From NCBI GenBank assembly GCA_003427395.1, contig BFEA01000096.1:833235-861686 (forward strand): a stretch of 28,452 nt of DNA. Reading direction: 5' to 3'. Of the stretch, positions 1 through 10,349 are shown piece after piece. The notes below the pieces were generated by a model. The model saw nothing but the letters and a program-made list of their open reading frames with translations. It was not told the origin of the DNA and searched no databases. This stretch comes from Chara braunii (taxonomy: Eukaryota; Streptophyta; Charophyceae; Charales; Characeae). Every line of letters begins with the position of its first letter. The stretch's first letter is position 1. The position numbers and the translations under genes were made by a program.

Positions 1-460
1 CTTTTGGCTAAGTTCGAGGTGAGCGGCATCTGGAAAATGAGTACGTTTTCCTGCGTGCCACCTGCTGAAACTTCTTTGTTGCACCCCAATCCCCTTAATA
101 TTACTTTTTGTTCTTTATCGGACAATCTTTAAGTCAATAGTGCGCTACAAGTTCTTTAGCGAGGCGAAGATCCTGAACGTCAAAACTTAATATTGCGCCA
201 GAAACGTCGACTAAACAATCCGAACCTCAGCACCCCAACCCTCTTCAAAATCACATTGACCCCCCTTGGAAATCACATTCTGCCCTTTTGGCCCAGAATC
301 TTAAACTACGAACTAATTCCCAAATGCTTTCACACACTTAGTCGTTGGAAGAGGTGAGGAGGCGCTGCAATCCGAATAGAAATGCCACACACTGAGTCAT
401 TGGAAGAGGTGAGGAGGCGATGTAAGCAGGACAGTAATGCCTGCCAGCAATGATGTAGGA
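1..460. repeat. Gene-free repetitive DNA with a 55-bp tandem duplication
   Basis: No coding region is recognisable here. Two imperfect copies of a roughly 55-bp unit lie in tandem, beginning at 331 and 386. Each runs from CACACACT through GTGAGGAGGCG. The same GTGAGGAGGCG core recurs at 354, 409, 910, 1021 and 2545, with a variant at 2685, so this stretch belongs to the larger repeat family that fills 1-3013. The stretch 301-345 also resembles 973-1020 and 2633-2685. The small minus-strand open frame at 338-628 shows no coding character. Confidence 0.6.
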
Positions 461-1098
461 GCTAATTTCAAACTTGGAAATATTGTGTATATAAGGACCT
501 TGCCATCGTACAGTTCTCACTCTCGCAGATGTGAAGCATTGCAATTGTGGTGCATCTTTATCCGTCAATACGGCAGTTGAGCGAGAAATAAAATCAATGC
601 GCAGGGGTAAGGCATCACACATTTTCAAGGTCTAGCATCATACGCAACATAACGGCGACTGAAAACTCACGACACAGGCGCCGACAATTATTATTCGTTG
701 TTAACTGTCATTTCCGCATTGTATGAGACTCCAACTGGATTTTGCGCTCGCGCACCCATGACAGACCCGGTGTCGACCCCTTTTAGCGAAACGAAATAGG
801 CATCAAGAATCGCAAAAGCGAGGATGACGAGTGCACATTAAATGTTTTTGCGACCCTATAAGCGATACGTCAAGGCTTCGTGCGCCCCTTTTAGTGGAAG
901 TCGTAAGAGGTGAGGAGGCGTTGTAAGCCAGTTATAAATTCCGTCGAGCGAAGGTGGAGGAGGAAATCTATAACTACGAATCAATTCGCACATGCTTTCT
1001 CATAGTGTGTCGTCGAAATGGTGAGGAGGCGCTTTAAACCACCACTCCCTCCTACAATAAGAAATCGCCCCCCCCTGTTCGCAGCCCGTCAAGGATGC

Positions 1099-1430
1099 GT
1101 TTTCCCCCTTTTGAGACATGGAGACATTTTTTCATTGTCCTGCGTTATACCGGTCGGGTCGTTTGGTCGTTGGAAGTCTCGAACAATGCAGGAAGGTGCA
1201 GTTGTGGCACTTTGGGGGGGGGTGGAAGTTTGTCTGAAAAATGGGGGACCGGTAGCTGTCGGTGATATTTTTTCCCCTTCGAGACATGGAGATATTTTTT
1301 CGTCGTCCTTCGTTATACCAGTCGTGTTGTTCGATCGTTGGAAGGCTCGAAAAATGCAGGAAGGTGCAGGTGTGGCACTTTGGGGGGTGATGGCAGTTTG
1401 TCCGAAAAATGAGGGACCGGTAGCTGCCGG
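1099..1430. repeat. Two ~170-bp tandem units inside repeat copy 1
   Basis: Two units starting near 1099 and 1269 share 'gagacatggaga', 'gttatacc', 'cgttggaag' and 'aatgcaggaaggtgcag' in the same order, then a G run. A second short duplication follows: 'ggcttgggcagtggttgaaa' appears near 1543 and again near 1591. These units make up most of the sequence that copy 1 has and copy 2 lacks. The open frames over this stretch come from the repeat rather than from a gene. Confidence 0.7.
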
Positions 1431-1625
1431 TGGGACCGCGCTTTGGGTTTCTGTCGAAATCGAAACGGTGGCAAAGCAGGGGCAAATGGAAAGGGCGCAA
1501 GGGGCCGGGGACAGGGGCTGAAAAGTCCAACAAAAGTGTGCAGGCTTGGGCAGTGGTTGAAATGACACTTCCGTCCGATAAAAGTGCTTAGGCTTGGGCA
1601 GTGGTTGAAACGACCCTTCGGACTT

Positions 1626-1626
<1 letters not shown>

Positions 1627-1688
<62 letters not shown>
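1627..1688. repeat. (CT)n microsatellite, about 31 units
   Basis: An uninterrupted CT dinucleotide run of about 62 nt. It produces artificial Leu-Ser or Arg-Glu open frames on both strands, which should not be read as proteins. Confidence 0.97.
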
Positions 1689-1694
<6 letters not shown>

Positions 1695-2040
1695 TTATCA
1701 ATCAAGCATATACAAACTTCGTGCTGCGCACCCATGCCCTCACCGAAAGTCAATGAGTTACGGCGGGCTCTTAGGGAGGGCGGCGACCGAAGGTCGAAAC
1801 GTCGGGCCTAGTCTCACAATTTGACATCGACAACTTTGCCGATTTTTCTCGCTTAGAAGAATTCACCAAAGTTCTAAAAGTTTGAGGGTTCTTACATTCG
1901 CTCGTGGTTCTTCCAGGAAAAATATCAAAAACATTTTAAAAAATCATTTCAACCTCCAAACAACCGCAGCGCCGATGTAGTGCCTGTTCGACTTATGTTA
2001 CAATGTCATTTGTGGAAGAGGCTTCCAGCAAAGTTGGAGT

Positions 2041-3013
2041 ACCCATTTTCAAACTCGAAAACATTCCGCACATAAGGACCTTGCCATTGTAGAGTTTCCA
2101 CTGTCGCAAATGTGAATTATTGCAATTCTGGTGCATCTTTATCCGTCAATACGGCAGTTGAGAGAGAAAAAAAATTGAAGCGCAGGGGTTATGCATCACA
2201 CATTTTAAAGGTCCAGCATCAGACGTAACATAAGGTGATTGAAAACTCACGGCACAGGCGCCAGCAAGTATTATTCGTTGTTAACGGTCATTTCCGCATT
2301 GTATTAGATTGCAACTGCATTTCGCGCTCGCACACCCATGGCAGACTCGGTGTCGACCTCTTTTAGCGAAAAGGAATTGGCATCGGGAATCGCAAAAACG
2401 ACGACGACGAGTGCACATCAGATGTATTTGCAACCCTTGTAGCGACACGTCAAGGCGTCGTGCACCCCTTTCAGCGACACGTCAACACTTCGTGCACCCC
2501 TTTTAGCGGAAATAGCAAAAGGCTAAAAGCGGAAGTCGGAAGACGTGAGGAGGCGTTGTAAGGCAGTTACAAATTCCCTAGAGCAAACCTGGAGACTACA
2601 TCACACACACATTAAACGAAATGTGTATTCTTGAACTACGAATCAATTCGCACATGCTCTCGCACAATGCATCGTCGAAAAAGATGAGGAGGCGCTTTAA
2701 ACCACCACTCCCTCCGACAGCAGCAAATAGCTCCCCCCCCCCCCCCGGCCCGGTGAGTTCCGGCGGGTTCTTAGGGAGGAAGACGACCAGAGGCCGAAAC
2801 GGCGGCCCCAGTCTCGCAATTTGACAGCGGCAACTTTGGCGTTTTTTCTCGCTTGGAAGAATTCACCGAAAATTCTGAAAATTCGGGGGTTCGTAGATTT
2901 GCTCGTGGTCCTTCCAGGGAAAATATCAAGAATGTTAAAAAAATTGAATTAGACCTCCAATTAACCGTCGCGCCGATTTGGGGCACGTTCGAGCTATGCT
3001 ACAATGCCATTTG
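2041..3013. repeat. Direct repeat copy 2
   Basis: Second copy of the repeat described at 461-2020, here without the 670-bp insertion. It contains the same landmarks, including 'catctttatccgtcaatacg', 'gtgtcgacc', 'gtgcacat' and 'gaggaggcgctttaaaccac', then the block starting 'ggcgggttcttagggagg' (2762; compare 1762). A run of C lies at 2732-2744. No gene is visible. Confidence 0.75.
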
Positions 3014-4016
3014 CGGGCCAACAGGGAAAGTTATACAACTTCAACGGTTTTTCGCGGTCCGAAGAATGCGTCACAGACCTCCAAAATTGGAGGGTCAGTA
3101 GATTTGCTCGTGATTTTTTCATTGATTTTTTTTTTCTAATTGATAATCATTCGGACCACGAAGTAAATCGTGGACACGATTCGACATATTTTTAATTCGG
3201 CCCTGCTGACGGTTCTCGAGTCTGTACCACGGACAACCCTAATGAACCTGTGCTACCGTTTTCTTGACGTCAGACGGAGTGGTGGTTTAAGCAGGGTAGA
3301 AATGAATGATAGCAAAGATGGAGGAGTCAATTTCACTATTGGCAATACATGACACAAAAAACAATCTTTTTTCACGATGTATCCTTTTTTCGATAAGACA
3401 GAAGGTAATCATTGCGGCAAAATATCATTTTTTGCGAACTTGCATAAATGATCAGTCTTCCGGTGACAACGCAAAAGGTAACAATTTTGCGCAACCATCC
3501 ATTTCGACGAATGCCGCATATCGATCCTTGAGCGACAAACAAGGTCGAAGCACAGGGGTCAAACACACACACAGTCTGGCAATAACACAGTTGATGATCA
3601 TTTTTGGTCAACTTGCAGCAGTGAACAAATTTCTGGTGACAACACAAAAGGTAATCATTATGAAAAATTTATAGATATGAACGATCTTATCACAAATGTA
3701 TGGCTTCTAAATTGGGAATATGTTCGCATTTGTCATAAGGAAGCAACAGTAAGCATTCAGTGGAGACTACGACATATATTCTGGCGATAACAAAATTGGT
3801 GATCATTTACTTTAGCACTAAATTTTGTGGAGTCCATAAGACAAAATCAAGCATACATACAATTTGGCAATAATTGATTTCCGAATTGCGAAGAAGTTCG
3901 CAATTGTCACATGGAAGCAACAATCAACATTCACCGGAGACACGAAGGAGGGTGCTTGCGGGGAGGAGGGCACAGCAGAGAAGGTGAACCGAAAAAATGG
4001 GGTGGTAGGGAGAGAA
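3014..4016. other. AT-rich stretch without a recognisable gene
   Basis: No homology to a known protein family was recognised in the open frames here (longest 122 codons). There is weak internal repetition: 'ggtgacaacgcaaaaggtaa' near 3461 recurs as 'ggtgacaacacaaaaggtaa' near 3634, and 'gatcattt' phrases recur between 3590 and 3810. It is most likely degraded repeat DNA. Confidence 0.5.

Positions 4017-4070
<54 letters not shown>
4017..4070 (+). repeat. Poly(G) tract, 54 nt
   Basis: An uninterrupted run of 54 G residues, just upstream of the fold-back transposon at 4103. It is long enough to form G-quadruplexes, and it is also a place where assembly length errors are likely. The open frame crossing it encodes an artificial polyglycine stretch. 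Confidence 0.95.
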
Positions 4071-4073
<3 letters not shown>

Positions 4074-4094
4074 TTTCAGACCGTTAAGTCTCAC

Positions 4095-4102
4095 GTAAGA
4101 AA
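4095..4102. repeat. Target-site duplication, left copy
   Basis: GTAAGAAA directly abuts the left terminus of the fold-back element and is repeated without mismatch at its right end. It is the 8-bp host sequence duplicated on insertion. Confidence 0.85.
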
Positions 4103-5478
4103 CTGTGTTACCGCGCGTTCATTGAACGGGCGTTTCACGTTCAGGTTTAAACGCGGTGAATGCTCGTTCACTGAACGCGGCTGAACGCTTTTAACGCGTT
4201 CGCGCGGAAGCCATGTAGTGTTGGGGGCGGCAGGTTTGGGGTATAGGGGGGACTGGGTGGCGGGGGAGGGGCCAACGACTCTGAAAAAAAATAAAAAACG
4301 ACCAAGTAATGGCCAACAAAAAAAAATGAAGCATCCATATGCGGCACAAAAACTGTGGCCACATGCACTCTTTTTTTTTATTGGGGCGGGGTAGGGGAGT
4401 CGCCCTAACATGGCTTAGAAGGCCCATGCAGACTATCTGAAGGGTCCTCGCAGACATGTAGCGCAGACCACCCCACCAAAATCGAGGCAGGTAGTGAATA
4501 TGAAATAGAGCACGAGCTGACCGAATATATACGTGAGATTCGAATTCAGGGTTGTGTTTCGGCAGTTATGGGTTGCTCACGTAGCTAGGGCCTGTTGGTC
4601 TTTGCACGTAACTCTTAAGGCTTGGCTGCACTACTCACCAAATGTGAAAAACTAGAATGAATCTTCTGCAGAACATGGAATAATACGCCGTCGTATATTT
4701 TGTCTTTTGAGCATATGGTGAGTTGAGGCCCTTAGGGTCATTCCACGTATTGCTAAGAAAAGAAAAACGAGAAAAAAGAATAACGATAATTTTTTCTCGT
4801 TTTTCTTTTCTTAGGAATACGTGTAGTGGCCCTAAGGGCCTCTACTCACCACATGCACAAAAGACAAAACATATGGCGGCGTATTATTCCATGTTCTGCA
4901 AAAGATCCATTCTAGTTTTGCACATTTGGTGAGTAGTGCAGCCAAGCCCTAAGAGTCACGAGTAGAGACCAACATGCCCTACCTACGTGAGCAACCCATA
5001 ACTGCTGAAACACAGACCTGAATTCGAATCTTAGGTATGTATTCGGTCGGCTCGTGCTCTATTTCATATTCACTGCCTGCCTCGATTTTGGTGGGGTGGT
5101 CTGCGCTACATGTCTGCGACGACCCTTCAGATACTCTGCATGGGCCTTCTGAGCCATGTTAGGGCAATTCCTCCACCCCGCCCCCCCCCAAAAAAAGGAG
5201 TGCATGTGTGTGTATGTGTAAATATCTGTGTGTATTGGTGTGCGTGTATATATGTTTGGGTGGGGGTATTTCATGTTTTTTTATTTACTTTATTTTTTTA
5301 ATGCCACGCGTCCCAGGGTGGTGCACGACGCGCGCATGCCGGGAGGGGTTGCAAGTTCAATTTTTTCCTGCCCCCTGCCACATGGCGCGTTTGAACGCGT
5401 TTGAACGCTCACAAAGGGGAATTGAACGCGCGCGTTTGAACGAGAACGCGCGTTCACGGCGTTAAAATGGTTACACAG
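4103..5478. mobile_element. Palindromic (fold-back) DNA transposon, hAT-like
   Basis: The whole 1.38-kb segment is one large inverted repeat. The ends pair as CTGTGTTACC (4103-4112) with the reverse complement CTGTGTAACC (5469-5478). The arms then carry clusters of GAACG/CGTTC motifs (4113-4200 and 5385-5460) and continue as a near-perfect palindrome from about 4360 to 5208. At the centre is a perfect 25-bp stem (4753-4777 with 4790-4814) around a 12-nt loop. GTAAGAAA flanks both ends exactly (4095-4102 and 5479-5486). An 8-bp target-site duplication plus short terminal inverted repeats is the known habit of hAT elements. No transposase is encoded, so this is a non-autonomous copy. Superfamily placement is inference. 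Confidence 0.85.
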
Positions 5479-5486
5479 GTAAGAAA
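5479..5486. repeat. Target-site duplication, right copy
   Basis: GTAAGAAA directly follows the right terminus of the fold-back element and is identical to 4095-4102. Confidence 0.85.
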
Positions 5487-6174
5487 GGGACAAACACGAA
5501 ATAATTTGGCGACCAAGATGTAATCTTTGATATTTTTCACCAACATCTTGGTAAAAGAATAAATCATTGATGTCTTTCACCAACATCTTCTAAATGAAGC
5601 AGAGTATCTAGTCCTACGAGCATGAGTGTAAAGAATGTCCACAAGAGGACAAAGATTTCCCATGAGTAACACAGGAGCACAAGCTGAAAAGGAATAAAGG
5701 CAGCACGACGCTGCCGCGGTCGTACAAGAAACAAGGAGAATAACCCGAAAACAAACAAAGGCAGCACAAAGGTGGGATATTCACATCCGACATCTAAGCG
5801 TCCACGTAAAGATATCACACCACGTGGCAGAAAATAAGGAGAATAACCTGAAAACAAACAAAGGCAGCACGACATTGGCGGGGTCCTAAAAAACAGGGTG
5901 CACGAGGCCATGCCATTTGCATCGGGAAAACTAAAAAACCAAGAAAGTCAAAGATAGTCCCACGTGTAAAGTTGCCACATTCATCGAAATTAAGAACCCT
6001 AAAAAGTACTGCAGCACGAGGCTGGGATATTCACGTCGACATCTAAGTGTGCACTTGATAGACACCACAGCTCAAGCCGCCCGACTGTTAGACTAAGTGG
6101 GAATAGATTCACACTTTTGTTTATGGCCTTGTGAATAAAAAACGTTGCGCATTTTCAAAACAGGGATATTATTC
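5487..6174. repeat. Short dispersed tandem-like repeats, no gene
   Basis: A phrase of about 35 bp containing 'aaggagaataacc' and 'gaaaacaaacaaaggcagca' occurs near 5731 and 5837. 'gggatattcac' followed by 'gacatctaag' occurs near 5774 and 6022. 'tttcaccaacatctt' occurs twice near 5536-5590. No coding region was recognised. If the minus-strand gene array is one element, this is where its downstream end could lie, but no terminal repeat was found. Confidence 0.5.
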
Positions 6175-6860
6175 TCAGCCTTGGATTATGTCCACCGCCA
6201 TCCTCAGCCTGATATTCAGAATGATGCTTTGGCCTATCAGAAATGGAGGTGAATGACCGCGTGCCAGGAAAGAAGTGAAGGCGAGCATGAAAACACCGCA
6301 ACTCGACCCGTGCGACTGTTGAGGGACACCATGAACAACCACCTTGGGCTCCAACAAATCCAATTTCGTGTGTTGACCAAATTGATGAACTGCTGTGTCG
6401 CAGAGGTATTTCGTGAAGTTCGCAAGTACACCGGAAGAAAAATCGTCATGGTCTTGCAGGAGGGAGTCGTAGTACTCCAACCCTCCTTCGCGAACTCATA
6501 ATAGGGTCTAGTGCAGTCAATTTTTATGAACAGGAATGATTAGCATATTGTACGAAAAAATGTTGACATCTTTTGTCCATCTCGCAACCCTATCATGCGA
6601 CATACCTCGTCGACGAGCTTCGTATAGAAAAACGGACTGAAAATATAAACAGAGGGACATCCCGGCAACGTAGCATTGCCAACCAAGGCCAAGTAGGACT
6701 CCACCACCTCGTCTCAAAGCCACCCCCCTGAACAAGAGTCTGAAGATTTTTCCTGCTCGACACAATAAAACTGGTCCCTTTGCGAATCGAGGAAACCACC
6801 TCGTGGCCGTTGCTGAAATCCCCGCAGACCTCCTGCAGCATTCTCAAGTCTGCACCGCTA
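6175..6860 (-). pseudogene. Ulp1/C48 SUMO-protease-like domain, disrupted
   Basis: This is the C-terminal domain of the decayed gene. Ulp1-family landmarks appear in order across three frames: LQTLVQGG then WL-stop-DEVVESYLALVG, an aromatic strand VYIFSPFFYTKLVDE, then DRVARWTKDVNIFSYNMLIIPVHKN. After these come LH (catalytic His, codon 6513-6511), EYYDSLL (Asp, codon 6468-6466) and VPQQSHGSSCGVF (Gln codon 6318-6316, Cys codon 6300-6298). The usual HW pair reads LH-TAG, which points to an original Trp codon. Stops lie at 6714, 6517, 6508 and 6496. Frameshifts lie at the C run 6723-6728 and near 6625. Ulp1 proteases cut SUMO isopeptide bonds, and such domains are widespread in eukaryotic DNA transposons. 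This copy cannot make an intact protease. Confidence 0.88.
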
Positions 6861-7332
6861 AGCTCCTAAGTAGGCAACGACACGCGAAAAGATGACGTAG
6901 TCGCAGTTGCACAAACACCCAAGAACAAGTGTGAGGAGCCGCCAAAACCACTGGGGCGAACTGGTCAAGAACTGTGTGCCCTTTTTCTAGAAAATTTGTA
7001 ACCCCGACTGCTGAATGTGTCTTTGGAGATGTACTTAGGACACGGGTCTTTGACGGTACCCCGTCTGGCGTCGTTATCAGACTCGTCAGACAAAGCAGTA
7101 AAGCTTTCGGTAGACGCAGTCACATGTTTCCGCAAAGCTTCCTCCTTATTTATTCCACAAGCCCTCAGAACCCTGACAGCTCGTCCGGAAAGGCGAGGCA
7201 TCTGGACCCTTTTAAACAACCCTACAGTTGACGAGGACTTCTTCTGTGAAGCGGCCAATGACCTCCCTGAAAGCGATTTTCCGCGCATGGCTTGTGAAGG
7301 CTTCATGGGCAGGGACATTGACAACCTCACAC

Positions 7333-7475
7333 CTGTAGAACATAGAAAACAACCCACAACCCACAAGCTTTTGTTTAAGAAGTGGTAATAGCCACATGAG
7401 CCCATCAATTCAATGTGGATGACCACAAAGTTGAACATGGACAAATGCGCGAGCGCTGCTGCTCACAAATCTTAC
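7333..7475 (-). other. Predicted 143-nt intron in the decayed gene
   Basis: The reading frame closes just after a donor CACG|GTAAGATTTG and reopens after a pyrimidine-biased acceptor TTTTCTATGTTCTACAG|GTGTGAGG. Splicing from 7476 to 7332 joins a phase-1 exon end to the frame that continues as GVRLSMSLPMKPSQAM, so the frame is preserved. No other introns were needed to follow the gene; the other breaks look like mutations. Confidence 0.6.
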
Positions 7476-8284
7476 CGTGCCCGAGAGTCCATCGAAGGGA
7501 ATCGGCCTCCTGTCGCGCTACTGTGCCGACGTCCGTAGAGGATTCGATGTTCTGCATCTCGACCACCGCTGAGTCGCTAACCAGCTTGATGGCAGTTGAG
7601 TCGCTAACCAACTCCGCGGCTTCATGAAGCACCATTTCCCGACCGGAACTGAGGGCGGACGCTCGATCACCTTGCTCTTCACCGCAGCTGTTGGACTGAG
7701 AATCATGATCTGTCCGCGCCGAACCCATCTTACGAGCCGACACCTCACCGGCATGAAGCCCAACCGACACCTCACTAGCATAAAGTTGAACTCCCCCCAC
7801 GGTATCTTCACCTGCCTCATCGTCATGAAGCCGACCCGACACCTCACCGCCAAAAAGCTTAGCTTCCCCTACGGGTTTTTCGCCTTCCTCATCGTCCTGA
7901 AGCCGAGTTTCCACCACGGGTTCTTCTTCGCCCTCCTCTTCGCCACGAATACGAGCTTCCCCAAACGTCCCATGACCTCCCTTAACGTCACCCTCTTGCG
8001 TCATCAGTGGCGACCCGCTGTGCAAAACCAAATCGGTGTCCCCGATGTTGATGGCATTTCCAGACGAGCCTTCGAGAAGCTCTTCATCCCGCTGCACAAC
8101 ATGCGTCTCCTCCAAAGCATGACCTTCGCACTCGCTAGCCTTTGTCTCCAACACTCCTACAGTGGGCCCCTGAACAGATGCCGCCGCACGCTGTAAACGT
8201 TCACCCTCTTCCAAGAGGTGCACGAGCAAGGTGTCATCCTGAACAGGACAAGCGTGTTGCGCACTGCGGCGACGACTGTCCTCA

Positions 8285-9062
8285 ACGTCATGAAACGAAG
8301 TCCTTGCAGACAATTGCGAATCTACTCACACTTCATAAGACCCCACGGCGGCCTTGTCTCGCGTGTTGGAATCTTGACTCCCTTCGCAGTGGCTTTCACC
8401 TCTGCCCGACCCGACTTCCCGCTGCACAGCATGCGCTTCCTATGAGAGGTCCTCTTCCCCGAAAGTTGCTGCACTCTTGCTCTCAACATCGACGGACGCG
8501 CCCTCCGAAGCATGACACTGATGCTTGCTAGCATCGGTCTCAAACACTCCCGCATCGAACCCCTCCCACACTTCGTGAGGCAGCCAATGTTGAGTTTCCT
8601 CTTCCCGCTGCGCAGCATGCGCTTCCTGTGAGAGCTCCCCTTTTCCCCGAGGTGGTGCACTCTTGCTCTCTAAGTCGTCGAACGCACCCTCCGAAGGATG
8701 ACGTAGATGCCCGCTAGCCCCGGTCTCCAACACTCCTGCGTCGAGATCATCCGGCACTCTGCTAGGCGGCCAGTTATGTGTCTCCTCTTCCCGGTGCACA
8801 ACATGTGCATTCTGTAACAGCTCCTTTTCCCCCGGATCCGCAACACTCTTGCTCTGGAAATCGATGGAAGCACCCTCCGAAGTGTAACAATCATACTCGC
8901 CAGGCCTGGTCTCCAACACTCCTGCAACGGGCCCCTCCAGCACTTTGCGCTCGCCGGCGTCGTGAAACAAAGTCCTCGCAGACAAGTGCGAATGTACTCG
9001 CACTTGATAAGACCTTAGGGCCGCCTTGTCTCACATGCCCGAGTCTCGACTCCCTTCACAGC
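8285..9062 (-). repeat. 186-bp coding tandem repeats within a 672-bp duplication
   Basis: The box AGVLET/AGVFET recurs on the minus strand at 8925-8908, 8739-8722 and 8553-8536, exactly 186 bp apart, with a looser copy at 8160-8143. Each 62-residue unit continues with SEGA, a D-x-ES/QSKS box and an EAHAxQRE/NAHVVHRE box. A flanking block (SYQVRVHSHLSARTLFHD near 9015-8960) recurs as SYEV-stop-VDSQLSARTSFHD near 8343-8290, 672 bp away. Two stops in this region, at 9033 and 8328, each face an Arg codon in the other block copy, and the stop at 8442 faces a Gln codon in another 186-bp unit. Confidence 0.9.
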
Positions 9063-9084
9063 GGCTTTCGGCTCCGCTAGACTC

Positions 9085-9345
9085 GTGACTCCCGAACGCT
9101 CTACGCTTTCCACCCGGCCCCTTTCCGCCCGACCCCTTTCCACCCGATCCCTTTCTGCCCGACCCCTTTCCGCCCGGCCCCTTTCCGCCGGACCCTTTTT
9201 CTTCGGACCGTTTTCCACCGGAACCCTTTGGTTCCGATGACGTTTCGCCTAGCCCCTTCCCCTTTGCTTCGTCACCACCAGATCCTGAGCCGTCTCCTCC
9301 GTCACCTCCTCCACCGGGTCCTGCGTCGTGTCCTCCATCACCTCG
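9085..9345 (-). repeat. Gly/Lys/Ser-rich low-complexity coding repeat
   Basis: Within the decayed gene the frame encodes a Gly-rich stretch (GGGGDGGDGSGSGGDE and similar) and then short units of the type GSGGK/GPGGK. On the plus strand these appear as repeated 'ccctttccgcccg' phrases. The segment joins the folded N-terminal half to the Glu-rich repeats and is probably a flexible linker. Confidence 0.75.
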
Positions 9346-10349
9346 CCCACCGCCTCCCGGATGCTGACCACCTGACGGAGGTTGCGGCATGCGCCAGTCA
9401 ATGCCACGAGACGGTGCCATCTCCAGTGCGTAGAAAGGCGCTCTGTTGGCGTACAACTCATCTAGCTTTTGGTCTGCATACACATTGACGTCCGGCAAGC
9501 TCCTGTCGGGGTTCATAACCCTCAAATGCTCCACCAGAGCTTCTCTCGCTTTTTTCTTAAATGGACTCGCTCCCGGTCTGTTCATGCCACTCCACTCGCC
9601 ATCGGCTTTCTTCATTGCCATGACCCACTTTCCAGTCTTTACAGCAGGTTGGAATTTCCTGGGGTGCCAGACGACGTTGTGGCCCCAGACATCCTCCGGC
9701 GTGAACCGGTGATGCTTTCCGTAGAAGAAGAGCCTGTCATTCTCCCAGGTATCATGGTCCCTAGGGAGCTTGTCACCAGGTTCGTATTCATAGTCTCTCT
9801 CTTCTTCCCCGTCATCAGAAGATTGGTCCTCGACTCTTTCACGCTCAAATACACGCTTCAAACTCGCAGGGACGTGCTATATCTCCGAGGAACACCTTCC
9901 CCTTCATCATCAACCTGTGCAACCACCCGAGGAAGTGGCATGGACTTGAAATCGAAGGTTTCGGAGTCGCTTATCTCCTCCATGTCCTCAGCGCCGAAAG
10001 GGTCCTCCTTGTCGAACTGCGCCTTGTAGTTTTCGAGGGTCAGCGGTTCGGCCATCAAGACGAAAACGTGCTCCAACTTTTTCAGGAAATTTGAGGAACA
10101 CTCCCTCGGTGCATCGTGGTAACCATTCAGCACACTGAACACCAGGTTCCTCCATCGGTTGTATTCCAAGTCGGTCTGAGCAGGCGGTCCTGGTTGGAAA
10201 AGGAACTCCCAAACCTCCGTCCTTTTCTTCTCCGACAATTTCCAATACATGTCATGTTTGGGATCCCAATTCCGTTCGCCGGTGGTCTGGACAAAAGAGC
10301 AATGGTGGCGAGGGTCCCCCACATGTGTCTTGACGAACTCGCAAAGGTA

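Larger units (their letters stand above)
461..2020. repeat. Direct repeat copy 1 (interrupted)
   Basis: This is the first copy of a long, diverged, non-coding direct repeat. Its blocks match copy 2 (2041-3013) in the same order. Shared landmarks are the 'aaggaccttgccat' block (494 and 2074), 'catctttatccgtcaatacg' (554 and 2134), 'gtcatttccgcattgta' (708 and 2288) and 'gaggaggcgctttaaaccac' (1024 and 2688). The tail after about 1745 matches the tail after about 2750. Copy 1 carries roughly 670 bp (about 1076-1745) that copy 2 lacks. The copies are visibly diverged by substitutions and small indels, so the duplication is old. No protein-coding signal was found. Confidence 0.75.

Noticed and set aside
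1018-1824. Several 66-167 codon frames on both strands
   Set aside because: They are products of tandem repeats and the CT microsatellite (Leu-Ser and Arg-Glu runs) and conflict with each other.
3864-4184. 106-codon plus-strand frame
   Set aside because: It depends on the poly(G) run and reads into the end of the fold-back transposon.
7415-10029. Plus-strand frames up to 190 codons (for example 7624-8196, 9469-10029)
   Set aside because: They are antisense shadows of the minus-strand long gene, whose frame carries the domain motifs and in-register repeats.
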